From the NCBI GenBank assembly GCA_964563495.1, contig CAZLYK010000002.1, forward strand, positions 17,675 to 81,674: 64,000 nt of DNA, written 5' to 3'. Each line of letters begins with the position of its first letter. The first letter of the stretch is position 1. Shown in pieces: positions 40,351 through 54,061 of the stretch. This DNA is from CAZLYK01 sp964563495. GTDB lineage: Bacteria; Acidobacteriota; Blastocatellia; RBC074. The translations under genes were made by a program, and so were the position numbers. The notes below the pieces were generated by a model, which made no database searches, was not told the origin of the DNA, and was given only the letters and a program-made list of their open reading frames with translations.

Positions 40351-41850
40351 ATGAGCAAGTTCATCGTTAACCGCAAAGACCTCAATCTCGATCCGGTGGT
40401 GATCGAAAGTGAGGGCCTGACCGTCGGGCGATTGAGCGGCAACGACCTTGCGCTCAATCACCCGACGGTTTCGCGGACGCACGCCGGAATCAAGGAGATC
40501 AACGGCGATTATTGGATCTTCAACCTCTCGGAAGCCAATGGCACGCTGCTCAATGGCGAGCAGATCGAGCAGACTCCGCTGGCCGATGGGGATCTGATCC
40601 AGATCGGTTCGTTCTTCCTCTATCCCAAATACATCACTGATGGCTTGCAGCTCGATATCGAGCTCTCGGTCAAACCCCTTCCGGTCGAGGCGACCAGTAG
40701 CGGTCAACTCCAGCTGCCGGCGGAAGAGAGGAGGACGGTCAGGCTGGATTTGGGACAACTGGCTCAGCTTCAGCGGACAAAGACCACGCCCCAGGGCACT
40801 CGCCGCCTGAGCGGAACGGGGATGCTGACGGGGCGCCTCAAACCCGACGATGCGCTGGCGTTGAAGATCTTCTGGGAGAAACGCAGACGCGAGGCCGGTA
40901 AGATGGCGACCGATTCACCACTCAAGCCGCGGGCGAACCGGCGATCGGGCAAAGCGCAGTTCAACTGGTCTCCGACGCTCGATTTGCAATGGCCCTGGCC
41001 GCGTGCGCTCTTCGTCTGGGGAGCATTGATTGTGACGGTTCTGGCAGTCTTAGCGACGGTTGCTTTCAAAGACGCATATTCGCCGGGAGCGCTCTCACTG
41101 GCCCACGCGCGAGGCGATCTTTCGATCGATCCGGCGATCGCCAGAGCCGCCAACTCGGCCTCGTGCACCACCTGTCACGCGGTCAGGACGCCGATGAATC
41201 AAAACTGCGCAACCTGCCATACTACTTCAGCTTTTCATTCCGGGGTCTCGGATAAACACCTCAAGGCGGGGCTCAACTGCGTCGATTGTCATAGCGAACA
41301 CCATGGTCGCGGTTTTCGGCCGGCGCTGGTGGCCGACTTAGCCTGTCTCAACTGCCATCGCGATGGCAGCGGCGTGGTTTCACCCGTCAACGGCCGGGCG
41401 CTCAAGACGCCGCACGGCGGAACATTCGGTTATCCGGTGACCGATGGCCGCTGGTCCTGGGGCGGCATTTCGCAGGCCGAATGGGAGCGCAAGGAGCTTC
41501 CCGGTTCGACCTCGCAATTCAGCCTCAAAGAGCAGTTTCACCTGGTTCACGTCGGCGGACGACAGCAGGGCCGCAGTCAATGCACCGATTGTCACACGGC
41601 GGGGTTCGAAGGCGCCTCATTGACCAATGGAGTCCGCCAATCCTGCGGCAATTGTCACGGCGTCAACGCAACTGCAGCCGAACTTCAGGCATCAAACGCC
41701 CGGCTCGCATTTGCCGATCGGGCGTTTGGAGGACAATCCGGCGCGGCGGTTCGCGGCCCACTCTGCGTCTCCTGCCATTCACAGCACGGCGAGGAGAAAG
41801 ATCTTCGCACGAGCCTGAGGAGAATGGAGGACAGGCTCCGGAGCCGGTGA
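40351..41850 (+). CDS. FHA domain fused through a membrane helix to a seven-haem cytochrome c
   Basis: 499 residues from the ATG at 40351; a TTG at 40318 is an alternative. Residues about 10-90 are an FHA domain (LTVGRLSGNDLALNHPTVSR, then NGTLLNG), which binds phospho-threonine. A basic linker leads to one membrane helix (about 217-239). Beyond it are seven CxxCH haem sites between residues 272 and 475: CTTCH, CATCH, CVDCH, CLNCH, CTDCH, CGNCH, CVSCH. With the N-terminus inside, the FHA domain is cytoplasmic and the haems periplasmic. It lies 54 bases after the cNMP/ferredoxin gene and probably accepts its electrons. FHA control of a multihaem cytochrome is inference. Confidence 0.85.
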   Translation: MSKFIVNRKDLNLDPVVIESEGLTVGRLSGNDLALNHPTVSRTHAGIKEINGDYWIFNLSEANGTLLNGEQIEQTPLADGDLIQIGSFFLYPKYITDGLQLDIELSVKPLPVEATSSGQLQLPAEERRTVRLDLGQLAQLQRTKTTPQGTRRLSGTGMLTGRLKPDDALALKIFWEKRRREAGKMATDSPLKPRANRRSGKAQFNWSPTLDLQWPWPRALFVWGALIVTVLAVLATVAFKDAYSPGALSLAHARGDLSIDPAIARAANSASCTTCHAVRTPMNQNCATCHTTSAFHSGVSDKHLKAGLNCVDCHSEHHGRGFRPALVADLACLNCHRDGSGVVSPVNGRALKTPHGGTFGYPVTDGRWSWGGISQAEWERKELPGSTSQFSLKEQFHLVHVGGRQQGRSQCTDCHTAGFEGASLTNGVRQSCGNCHGVNATAAELQASNARLAFADRAFGGQSGAAVRGPLCVSCHSQHGEEKDLRTSLRRMEDRLRSR

Positions 41851-41890
41851 AAAAAAAGGGAGTCGCATGGGGACGCCCTCAAACAATAGG

Positions 41891-41926
41891 CCATTACTCC
41901 CGAGCGCTTGCGCTCGGGAGTAATGG
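41891..41926. promoter_or_regulatory. 16-bp perfect hairpin before the ClpX-like gene
   Basis: CCATTACTCCCGAGCG-CTTG-CGCTCGGGAGTAATGG, ending only 4 bases before the GAGGAGG ribosome binding site of the next gene. No T-run. It could block or process the mRNA, setting the ClpX-like protein's level apart from the cytochrome's. Confidence 0.75.
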
Positions 41927-41939
41927 CAGAGGAGGCAGC

Positions 41940-43082
<1,143 letters not shown>

Positions 43083-43132
43083 AAAAACCGAGACGATTAA
43101 CCGGGTCAGTACTCTCTTAAGCTAGCTGGACT

Positions 43133-44797
43133 ATGAGGCGATCTCAGCTGATCATCACGGCCGTCTTTCTCTCCCTGCTGCTCGTTATAGGTTTCGCCCC
43201 AGGTGCGCCGATCAGCTACGGGGGTGTGCCGGGGGCGGGATGGGCCGCCCTGGTTTTTTTCGGTCTCTTCGTCGGCGTGGCGCTGGTCGTGATCGATACC
43301 AGGCAACGGCGCGGACGGATTATGCAGGCGATGGCCAGGGCCGAAATCGAATCCAATCCCGACAAGCCGCAGCCGGTGCGGGTTACGCCGCCGATGCAGG
43401 ATCCGACGGGCCCGTCATATCCACACCCCATCATCAATATTGCGACCTGTATTGGTTGTCACGCCTGCGTCGACGCCTGCCCTCACGACGTGCTGGCGAT
43501 CGTCAACGGGAAGGCCACCCCGATCGCTGTCGAGCAGTGCATGGAAGACACAAGCTGTCAGGTCGAGTGCCCGACCGTCCCCAAGTCCTGCATCGTCGTC
43601 AACTCGACCAAAAAGATCCCCGAACGCAAAGTACCCAAACGCAACCAGAAGTTTATGACCAATGTCCCCGGCATCTATTTGATCGGTGATGTTTCGGGGG
43701 TGCCGCTGATCAAAAACGCGATCAACGAGGGAGGCGCGGTCGTCGATTACGTAGTTGAGGATTTGAAGAAGGTCGGTGCCAACGGCCGGGTCGATTACGA
43801 CCTGGCGATTATCGGGATCGGCCCGGCCGGCCTCTCAGCCGCCGCCCTGGCCAGGCAGCGAGGTTTGAGTTACGTCGCGATTGAACAGGATCAGGTCGTC
43901 GCCACAATCCAGCAGACCTATCAGGCCGGCAAATACGTCTACTTCAATCCGACCGATCAGCCGGTCAAGGGCGGCATCAGGCTGGACGGCTCTGGAGCCT
44001 CCAAGGAATCGATGATCGCTTCGTGGATGGAGACAGTCATCTCGAATGGCCTGACCATCAATGAATATGAGGTCTGCAAAACCGTGAGGGCGGATGGCGA
44101 CGAATTTATCGTCGAGACCGAGCAGGATAAATTGAAGCGGCGCATGCAATATCGCGTGCGTCGCGTCATCCTGGCGATCGGCAACCGCGGCACTCCCATG
44201 CGACTGAATGTTCCCGGGGAAGATCTGAAGGTCTTCGTCTCGTCGCCAGAGCCCGTCTATCCTGCCGCTTGCCCCGGCTGCGGAATCCCGCGAGTCGGTG
44301 AGGACAAGTTCTGCCAGCAATGCGGACAGAAGTACGCGGTCCAATTGAGGCCGCCATATGAAGAAGATCGGGTCAAATACAAGTTGACCGACCCCAATCA
44401 ATACCGGGGCAAACATCTGATCGTCGTCGGGGCGGGGAATTCCGCGGTCGAGGCGGCAATCGATCTGGCGGCACTGCGATCCGAAGACGGCACACGAATT
44501 ACCGGCTGGCGTGAAAATACAGTCTCGCTCGTCGTTCGCAGCAACTTCAAAGGCGATCTCAAACTCGGCAACAAGATGCTGGTCTATGAATGCATCGACG
44601 AAGGCAGAATCCAGGTCTACTTCGGCCAGGCGGTTAAAGAAATTACCCCGAATCAGGTTGCCTTGATGAACGCCCAGGAGCGCGACCCCCGCAATGCCGC
44701 AGAGACCGCTAGAATCAGAAATGACTACCTCTTCGCCCTCATCGGTGGAGAAAAGCCTACCAGGTTTTTGGAAAGCATCGGGATTAAAATCGGCTGA
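43133..44797 (+). CDS. Membrane-anchored ferredoxin-FAD/NAD(P) oxidoreductase with inserted zinc ribbon
   Basis: 554 residues. Two N-terminal membrane helices (LIITAVFLSLLLVIGFAPG; WAALVFFGLFVGVALVVI) are followed by a two-cluster ferredoxin (CIGCHACVDACP from Cys106, then CMEDTSCQVECP), and a thioredoxin-reductase-like unit with FAD motif GIGPAGLSAAALA (about 227) and NAD(P) motif VVGAGNSAVEAAID (about 430). Between them a zinc ribbon CPGCG...CQQCG (from Cys380) is inserted. No CxxC redox disulphide of thioredoxin reductase is seen at the usual place. It could feed NAD(P)H electrons into the ferredoxin of the cNMP protein. Fourth gene of the cluster, 50 bases after the ClpX-like gene. Confidence 0.85.
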   Translation: MRRSQLIITAVFLSLLLVIGFAPGAPISYGGVPGAGWAALVFFGLFVGVALVVIDTRQRRGRIMQAMARAEIESNPDKPQPVRVTPPMQDPTGPSYPHPIINIATCIGCHACVDACPHDVLAIVNGKATPIAVEQCMEDTSCQVECPTVPKSCIVVNSTKKIPERKVPKRNQKFMTNVPGIYLIGDVSGVPLIKNAINEGGAVVDYVVEDLKKVGANGRVDYDLAIIGIGPAGLSAAALARQRGLSYVAIEQDQVVATIQQTYQAGKYVYFNPTDQPVKGGIRLDGSGASKESMIASWMETVISNGLTINEYEVCKTVRADGDEFIVETEQDKLKRRMQYRVRRVILAIGNRGTPMRLNVPGEDLKVFVSSPEPVYPAACPGCGIPRVGEDKFCQQCGQKYAVQLRPPYEEDRVKYKLTDPNQYRGKHLIVVGAGNSAVEAAIDLAALRSEDGTRITGWRENTVSLVVRSNFKGDLKLGNKMLVYECIDEGRIQVYFGQAVKEITPNQVALMNAQERDPRNAAETARIRNDYLFALIGGEKPTRFLESIGIKIG

Positions 44798-44802
44798 CAA
44801 TA

Positions 44803-44823
44803 GAATAGACAGGGTTGACAGGA
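44803..44823. repeat. Half-site of the AATAGACAGGATT repeat
   Basis: AATAGACAGGGTTGACAGG right after the oxidoreductase stop. A possible degenerate second arm (GTCCGGTCTAT, near 44978) lies beyond the hairpin at 44885-44940, as if the hairpin sat inside the repeat. Confidence 0.6.
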
Positions 44824-44884
44824 CGCATGAAACTGAAGACCGCACTGATAGCATCGGTCATCAATCAATGCTTACCCTGCGACG

Positions 44885-44940
44885 GCAATTTTCACGTTTG
44901 TCTGACCGCGTCCTCGCGGTCAGACAAACGTGAAAATTGC
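44885..44940. repeat. Long perfect hairpin, copy 2 of the GCAATTTTCACGTTTGT family
   Basis: Arms 44885-44910 and 44915-44940 (26 bp) are exact reverse complements around TCCT. The outer part GCAATTTTCACGTTTGT is identical to copy 1 at 2651-2712, while the inner part differs. Confidence 0.93.
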
Positions 44941-45404
44941 GATAAACAAGATCGCGCTCAATTTATTTCAATCAGTCCGGTCTATCCGAAAATCTGAATC
45001 TTTGTTGATTTTCTTCAAGCACCGGAGGTCGATGATAGAATTTTAAATTACCCGCTGAATATCTTTCCTCAATGATTGCACCGGATTGCCTCTCGCCCCA
45101 CACCTGTTTATCCCGCCCATCTCAGAATCCGTCTCCTGGAATGTCAGTTGCGCAATAAGTATCAGCATTTTCAAGCAACTGGAGTGGATGTTTAGTCGCA
45201 AAGTGTGGGAGACAAGGACCTGATACCGCCAAAACAAGCGGCGAACCTACAAGTCTCTGGAGAGGTGAGAGGGGCATCGTAAAAGATAAAGAAATCCTTC
45301 CACGACAGTTGATTTACCGACAGTCCGGTTCTGATTTAGCGCTTCTTTGTCAAACGAGAGGCGGTAAGGGAAGGGCCACTAACCCCAACAAAATGGAGGG
45401 ATCT
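44941..45404 (+). promoter_or_regulatory. Upstream region of the TonB-dependent receptor gene
   Basis: 464 bases without a credible gene. The ribosome binding site GGAGGG lies at about 45396-45401, just before the ATG at 45405. I could not place a convincing promoter. Confidence 0.5.
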
Positions 45405-48665
<3,261 letters not shown>

Positions 48666-48674
48666 GGCGGGAAA

Positions 48675-48757
48675 AATAGACAGGATCGACAGGATTATTT
48701 TCAGGATTTGACGAGATCGACCTTGTCAAATCCTGAAAATAATCCTGTCGATCCCGT

Positions 48758-48762
<5 letters not shown>
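48675..48762. repeat. AATAGACAGGATT dyad repeat, 41-bp arms with two mismatches
   Basis: Arms 48675-48715 and 48722-48762 (AATAGACAGGATCGACAGGA and onward). Between convergent genes. The TAG stop of the minus-strand gene (48758-48760) is part of the right arm. Confidence 0.94.
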
Positions 48763-49840
<1,078 letters not shown>

Positions 49841-49953
49841 AGCTTTGTCGTTTGAAAAATTGTGAAAGATTTGTTGGGTTACTAAACAGTGACAAGTGAC
49901 AAGTGGGTTCGACCGATCAGGACCCGCCACCTGTCACCTGTCACCCGTCACTC

Positions 49954-52071
49954 TTAATCGTGGTTGTTGCTGCCTTTGGCCTTCTTTTCGTCTTTGAGCA
50001 CTGCCTTGCGGCTGAGTCGGATCTTGTTGCCCTCGACCCCGATGCACTTGACGAGAATCTGCTGGCCCTCTTTCAACTCGTCGCGTACGTCGCGGACGCG
50101 ATAGTCGGCGATTTCAGAGACGTGGAGCAACCCATCGACTCCGGGGAAGATCTCGACGAAGGCGCCGAAATCGACGATCCGGGAGACGGTACCGAGATAG
50201 GTCTTGTTGATCTCGGCTTCCGCGGTCAGATCGCGAATCATCTGGAGCGCCGCATCGGCCGCCTCGCCGCTGGGTGTGGCGATCGAGACCTTTCCGTCAT
50301 CGGAGATATCGATCTTCGCCCCGGTCTTTTCCTGAATCCCGCGAATGACTTTGCCGCCTGGCCCGATGACATCGCGAATCTTATCGGGTGAAATGTAGAT
50401 CGTGATGATCCGCGGCGCGTACTTGCTGATCTCGTCGCGGTGGCCGGTGATATGCTCATCCATCAGGTCGAGGATGTAGAGACGGCCTTTGCGCGCCTGC
50501 TCGAGCGCCTCAGCCAGGATCTGGGTGTTGAGCCCGGTCACCTTGATGTCCATCTGGAGCGCGGTAATGCCGTCGCGCGTACCGGCGACTTTGAAATCCA
50601 TGTCGCCATAATGGTCTTCGGCGCCGGCGATATCCGTGATGATCGCGTACTTCTTCTCCTCCATGACCAGACCCATGGCAACTCCCGCGACCGATGATTT
50701 GATCGGCACGCCGGCATCCATGAGCGCGAGCGATCCGCCGCAAACCGTCGCCATCGATGACGAGCCGTTCGACTCGGTTATATCGGAAACGATCCGGATC
50801 GTGTAGGGGAAGTCTTCTTCGCCGGGCATGACCGCTTCGAGTGCGCGGGCGGCGAGCGCTCCGTGGCCGATCTCGCGGCGACCGGGACTGCCCGTTCGTC
50901 CGACCTCGCCGACCGAGAAGGGCGGGAAGTTGTAATTGAGCATGAACCGGCGCTTGTATTCGCCCGTCTCAAGGCTGTCGACGTACTGCACATCCTGCGA
51001 AGTGCCGAGAGTGACAGTGACCAGCGATTGAGTCTCGCCTCTCGTAAACAGCGCAGACCCGTGGGTCCGCGGAAGCCAGCCGACTTCGATCGAGATCGGC
51101 CGGATCTCGGAAAATCTGCGCCCATCCGGACGGCGGCGATTGTTCAGAATGTCATCACGGAAGGTCCGCTCTTTCAGCCGATCGAAGAGATCGCCGGCCT
51201 CTTCGCGCTGCTCGGGCTGATCTTCGGGACAGCTCTCGACGACGCGTTTCTTCAGCTCATCGATCGCGTTGTAGCTCTCGAGCTTGGACTTGTTCGAGAC
51301 GTCAAGCGCCTCGCGGAGCTCGGCCGAATACTTCTCTTCGATCTGCTTGAGCAACTCTTCATTGATCGGTTTAGGCGTGTACTCGCGCTTCTTGACACCC
51401 AACGCTTCATACATCGACCGCTGTAACTGACAGAGCTTTCTGATCTCGCCGTGAGCGAAAAGGAGAGCCTCGATCATGACCTGCTCGCTCACCCCTTTGG
51501 CGCCCGCTTCGACCATGACAATCGCCTCATCGCTCCCGGCGACGATCAGGTTGAGCAGCGACTGGCGCTGCTGTTCGTAAGTCGGGTTGACCACATATTT
51601 TCCCTCCACCAGGCCGACGCGGACACCGGCGATCGGGTTGTAGAACGGGATATCGGAGAGGTAGAGAGCCGCCGAGGCGCCGGTGATCGAGAGCACATCG
51701 GGGTCATGCAGGTCATCCGCCGAGATGACCATCGAGATGACCTGAGTCTCGTGCTGGTAACCCTCGGGAAAGAGCGGGCGAATCGGCCGGTCGGTTAAAC
51801 GGGAAGTCAATATCTCTTTTTCAGTCGGGCGGCCTTCACGCTTGAAATAGCCGCCGGGAATACGCCCGGCAGCATAACCGTATTCACGGTAATCGACGGT
51901 GAGCGGGAAAAAATCTATCCCGGTTTTGGGCTTTCTTTGGGAAACGGCAGTGACCAGCACGACCGTCTCTCCCTGGCTGACCAGGACAGCGCCGTCAGCT
52001 TGTTTGGCGATCCGCCCCGTTTCGATCGTCAGCTCGCGGCCGCCAAGATTAATCGCTTGTTTCAAAAACAT
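49954..52071 (-). CDS. pnp: Polyribonucleotide nucleotidyltransferase (PNPase)
   Basis: 705 residues from the third of three consecutive ATGs (52071), as AGAGGAG runs directly up to the first; 52077 is the longest option. Two RNase PH domains (GGRELTIETGRIAKQADGAV, AGRIPGGYFKREGRP; then RPDGRRFSEIRPISIEV and EEDFPYTIR), a KH domain (VIGPGGKVIRGIQEKTG) and an S1 domain (VSRIVDFGAFVEIFPGVDGLLH) are all present. It degrades mRNA 3'-to-5' with phosphate and joins the RNA degradosome. Its place after rpsO is conserved in bacteria. Confidence 0.98.
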   Translation of the reverse strand: MFLKQAINLGGRELTIETGRIAKQADGAVLVSQGETVVLVTAVSQRKPKTGIDFFPLTVDYREYGYAAGRIPGGYFKREGRPTEKEILTSRLTDRPIRPLFPEGYQHETQVISMVISADDLHDPDVLSITGASAALYLSDIPFYNPIAGVRVGLVEGKYVVNPTYEQQRQSLLNLIVAGSDEAIVMVEAGAKGVSEQVMIEALLFAHGEIRKLCQLQRSMYEALGVKKREYTPKPINEELLKQIEEKYSAELREALDVSNKSKLESYNAIDELKKRVVESCPEDQPEQREEAGDLFDRLKERTFRDDILNNRRRPDGRRFSEIRPISIEVGWLPRTHGSALFTRGETQSLVTVTLGTSQDVQYVDSLETGEYKRRFMLNYNFPPFSVGEVGRTGSPGRREIGHGALAARALEAVMPGEEDFPYTIRIVSDITESNGSSSMATVCGGSLALMDAGVPIKSSVAGVAMGLVMEEKKYAIITDIAGAEDHYGDMDFKVAGTRDGITALQMDIKVTGLNTQILAEALEQARKGRLYILDLMDEHITGHRDEISKYAPRIITIYISPDKIRDVIGPGGKVIRGIQEKTGAKIDISDDGKVSIATPSGEAADAALQMIRDLTAEAEINKTYLGTVSRIVDFGAFVEIFPGVDGLLHVSEIADYRVRDVRDELKEGQQILVKCIGVEGNKIRLSRKAVLKDEKKAKGSNNHD

Positions 52072-52153
52072 CATCATCTCCTCTTAACAACAATGGCGAT
52101 CGGTCGCAGGCGCGGGTTTCTATCCCATCGCCCACGGCTTACCGTCGCCCATC

Positions 52154-52212
52154 AAAAAAAAGAAAGCCGCCGGCCGACACTGCAGTTTTTCCTGGCAGTG
52201 TCAGACCGCGGC
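52154..52212 (-). terminator. Rho-independent terminator between rpsO and pnp
   Basis: GACACTGC (52176-52183) pairs with GCAGTGTC (52195-52202), extended by outer GCCGC/GCGGC pairs. On the minus strand it is followed by GGCTTTC and eight T (52154-52161). It can end rpsO transcripts about 85 bases before pnp, so pnp may need its own promoter or read-through. Confidence 0.85.
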
Positions 52213-52550
52213 TCGGATGCGGAAAAATCCTCGATCCCTCGGGATACTCAGAATTAAAGTCCAATTTCAGCTTCAAATGTGAATTTCAAGTCGGCTCTCA
52301 AGCCTTCTTGAATCCGCCTGGGTAATTGAATCAGGCAGCCTGGGTGATCATGGCGCTGAGGGCATCCTGCTGGTTCCGGTGGGGCCCCGGTCCGGGCGGT
52401 CGGATGAGATCTTCGTCTTCCCAGTGCGCCTTATGGGCGGGCCAATCTGCACGTGCTTGCAGTTGGAGTGGGAATTACGTGCCGTCACGTTCGGCTGCAC
52501 AACGGAAGCGGCGACCCTCAAAATGACGCCGCCGTTTACCTTTGATTGCG
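52213..52550. other. rpsO-pnp spacer, 338 bp
   Basis: GC-rich and without a credible gene. A minus-strand frame without a start codon reads about 45 codons (WEDEDLIRPPGPGPH and onward) but resembles nothing I know. No repeat copy. Confidence 0.5.
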
Positions 52551-52820
52551 CTACTTTCTTAAACCGAGACGATTGATCAATTCGTGATAACGATTGATAT
52601 CGTGCCGCTTTAAATAGTCGAGCAGGCTGCGGCGCTGGCTGACCAGCTTGAGCAGTCCGCGCCGCGAATGATTGTCCTTCGCGTGAGTCCTGAAATGATC
52701 GGTCAACTCGTTGATCCGTTGCGTGAGCAGCGCCACCTGCACTTCAGGTGAGCCCGTATCTTTGTCGTGAGTCTTGTACTGCGAAATGATATCGAGTTTA
52801 GCTTCTTTTGCTAAAGACAT
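52551..52820 (-). CDS. rpsO: 30S ribosomal protein S15
   Basis: 89 residues, the normal S15 length. TGSPEVQVALLTQRINELTDHF, SRRGLLKLVSQRRSLLDYLK and YHELINRLGLRK are the conserved blocks. It binds 16S rRNA early in small-subunit assembly. Upstream TGGAGGCGAC serves as the ribosome binding site. Followed by a terminator and pnp. Confidence 0.98.
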   Translation of the reverse strand: MSLAKEAKLDIISQYKTHDKDTGSPEVQVALLTQRINELTDHFRTHAKDNHSRRGLLKLVSQRRSLLDYLKRHDINRYHELINRLGLRK

Positions 52821-52994
52821 TACTGATCTTTGTCGCCTCCAAATCTAAAACAGGTCTAAAACCGGACTTTGAGTCCTTTTGTCGTGATAACCTTTGTCAA
52901 ATCAAGCGGAAAGGGTAGCAGAGGTTGCGTTAAAGTTCAAGGCGTTACCCGCGATCAATTTGGCCGCCGGCCGATCTTTCGGTATTATCCGGTT

Positions 52995-53696
52995 ATGAAA
53001 CGTGGTGAGCCGGCCGGTCTCGAGCTGGGCGATCTGGACATACCATTGTTGCGCAATTTACCGGTTGCGGATCAAGTCGAACTAAGGGGGCTGATTCACC
53101 GCAAGAAATTTCCGGCCCACGCGACTTTGATGACGGCCGAGCAGGCCGGCGAAGTCGTCTATCTCATCCTCACCGGAACGGTCAAGGTGTATGTCGGGCA
53201 GGAGGATGGAGCCGATGTCATCATCGCCATGCTTGGTCCGGGCGAGGTGGTGGGTGAGTTGAGTGCGCTCGGCCATCCGAGTCGCTCGGCCAGTGTGGTC
53301 ACCCTCGAGCCTTCGACCCTGCTCTGGATCGACCGTGACAAATTTCAGCGCTGCCTCATGAATATGCCGTTGCTGGCCTACAATTTGGCCTGCATTCTGG
53401 CGGCCAGGTTACGGCTCGCCGATCAAAAGATCGAGACGCTGGCGACTCAATCGGTTGAAAGCCGGATCGCGCGCCAAATCCTCGCTTTTGCCGAGCAATA
53501 CGGAGAGCGGCGAGCCGATGGTGGAGTCTATGTCGCGATCCGTCTGACTCAGGGCGACCTGGCCGCGATCATCGGCGCCTCTCGCGAGCATACCAACAAG
53601 GTCATGGTCTCATACAAGGAGCGTGGATATATCTCGGTCGATCGTCACTACCGGATCACCATTCACGACCAGCGAGCCCTGGCCAGACGGTGCTGA
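52995..53696 (+). CDS. CRP/FNR family transcription regulator, CRP-like
   Basis: 233 residues from the ATG at 52995; longer upstream starts add a non-conserved stretch. A cNMP-binding domain (HATLMTAEQAGEVVYLILTG, GEVVGELSALGHPSRSASV) is followed by a dimer helix and a winged helix. The recognition helix reads GASREHTNKVM; Arg and Glu stand where E. coli CRP has Arg180 and Glu181, and Lys stands near Arg185, which fits TGTGA recognition. There is no FNR-type cysteine cluster. Two TGTGA sites lie directly downstream. The Pro-Ser-Arg-Ser-Ala-Ser segment matches the cyclic nucleotide phosphate-binding cassette (RSASV). Confidence 0.9.
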   Translation: MKRGEPAGLELGDLDIPLLRNLPVADQVELRGLIHRKKFPAHATLMTAEQAGEVVYLILTGTVKVYVGQEDGADVIIAMLGPGEVVGELSALGHPSRSASVVTLEPSTLLWIDRDKFQRCLMNMPLLAYNLACILAARLRLADQKIETLATQSVESRIARQILAFAEQYGERRADGGVYVAIRLTQGDLAAIIGASREHTNKVMVSYKERGYISVDRHYRITIHDQRALARRC

Positions 53697-53710
53697 CCGA
53701 ATTTTTCGAC

Positions 53711-53749
53711 TGTGACCAATCTCACACCCAGCCTGTGACCACTTTCGCA
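53711..53749. promoter_or_regulatory. Two CRP-like operator sites
   Basis: TGTGACCAATCTCACA (53711-53726) is an exact TGTGA-N6-TCACA palindrome, and TGTGACCACTTTCGCA (53734-53749) is a near copy 23 bases on. If TAATTT at 53771-53776 is a -10 box, the second site is centred about 41.5 bases before the start, the classic class II activator position. Confidence 0.65.
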
Positions 53750-53782
53750 CGGATCAGATTCAAATCGGGTTAATTTATCCAC

Positions 53783-53970
53783 GACGAAGCGATGGATTAA
53801 GCGAGATGGGCATTCGAGCTTAATCCGGTCTAGTCAGTACGATGGAAATGGCTTTCCTCAGCAATACATGGACTACCTGTTGAAGGGTGATTGATTACCG
53901 CAGGGGCCGGCGCGAACGCAAAGGATTGGGAGAACGCTTGGCGTTGGCTTAGGTCTCTGCGGTAGTTTTT
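53783..53970 (+). ncRNA. Candidate CRP-controlled small RNA
   Basis: No protein gene lies between crp and the convergent biotin carrier gene. From the inferred start near 53783 the sequence runs to TACCGCAG (53896-53903) pairing with CTGCGGTA (53957-53964), enclosing AACGC-TTG-GCGTT (53933-53945), then GTTTTT (53965-53970). This could be a terminator with a long loop. Similar CCGCAG dyads occur as ordinary intergenic repeats, so the call is tentative. Confidence 0.35.
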
Positions 53971-54061
53971 CAATAGACCGGATTAAACAAGATTATAGAC
54001 AAAGCATAAAATAATCTTGTTTAATCCTGCAGAAATCCTGTTAATCCGGTCTATTGAAAAA
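53966..54061. repeat. AATAGACAGGATT dyad repeat (AATAGACCGG variant) with a shortened left arm
   Basis: TTTTTCAATAGACCGGATTAA pairs with TTAATCCGGTCTATTGAAAA. The inner CAAGATTA / TAATCTTG also pair. The right arm has about 21 extra bases (CCTGCAGAAATCCTGTTAAT region) with no match on the left, so the left arm has lost one internal unit. Confidence 0.92.

Noticed and set aside
41481..41939. Upstream extension of the ClpX-like protein by 153 residues
   Set aside because: It overlaps the cytochrome gene in another frame and passes through the hairpin; GGAGG fixes the start at 41940.
52330..52550. Minus-strand coding fragment in the rpsO-pnp spacer
   Set aside because: About 45 codons without a start, no recognisable family and no ribosome binding site.
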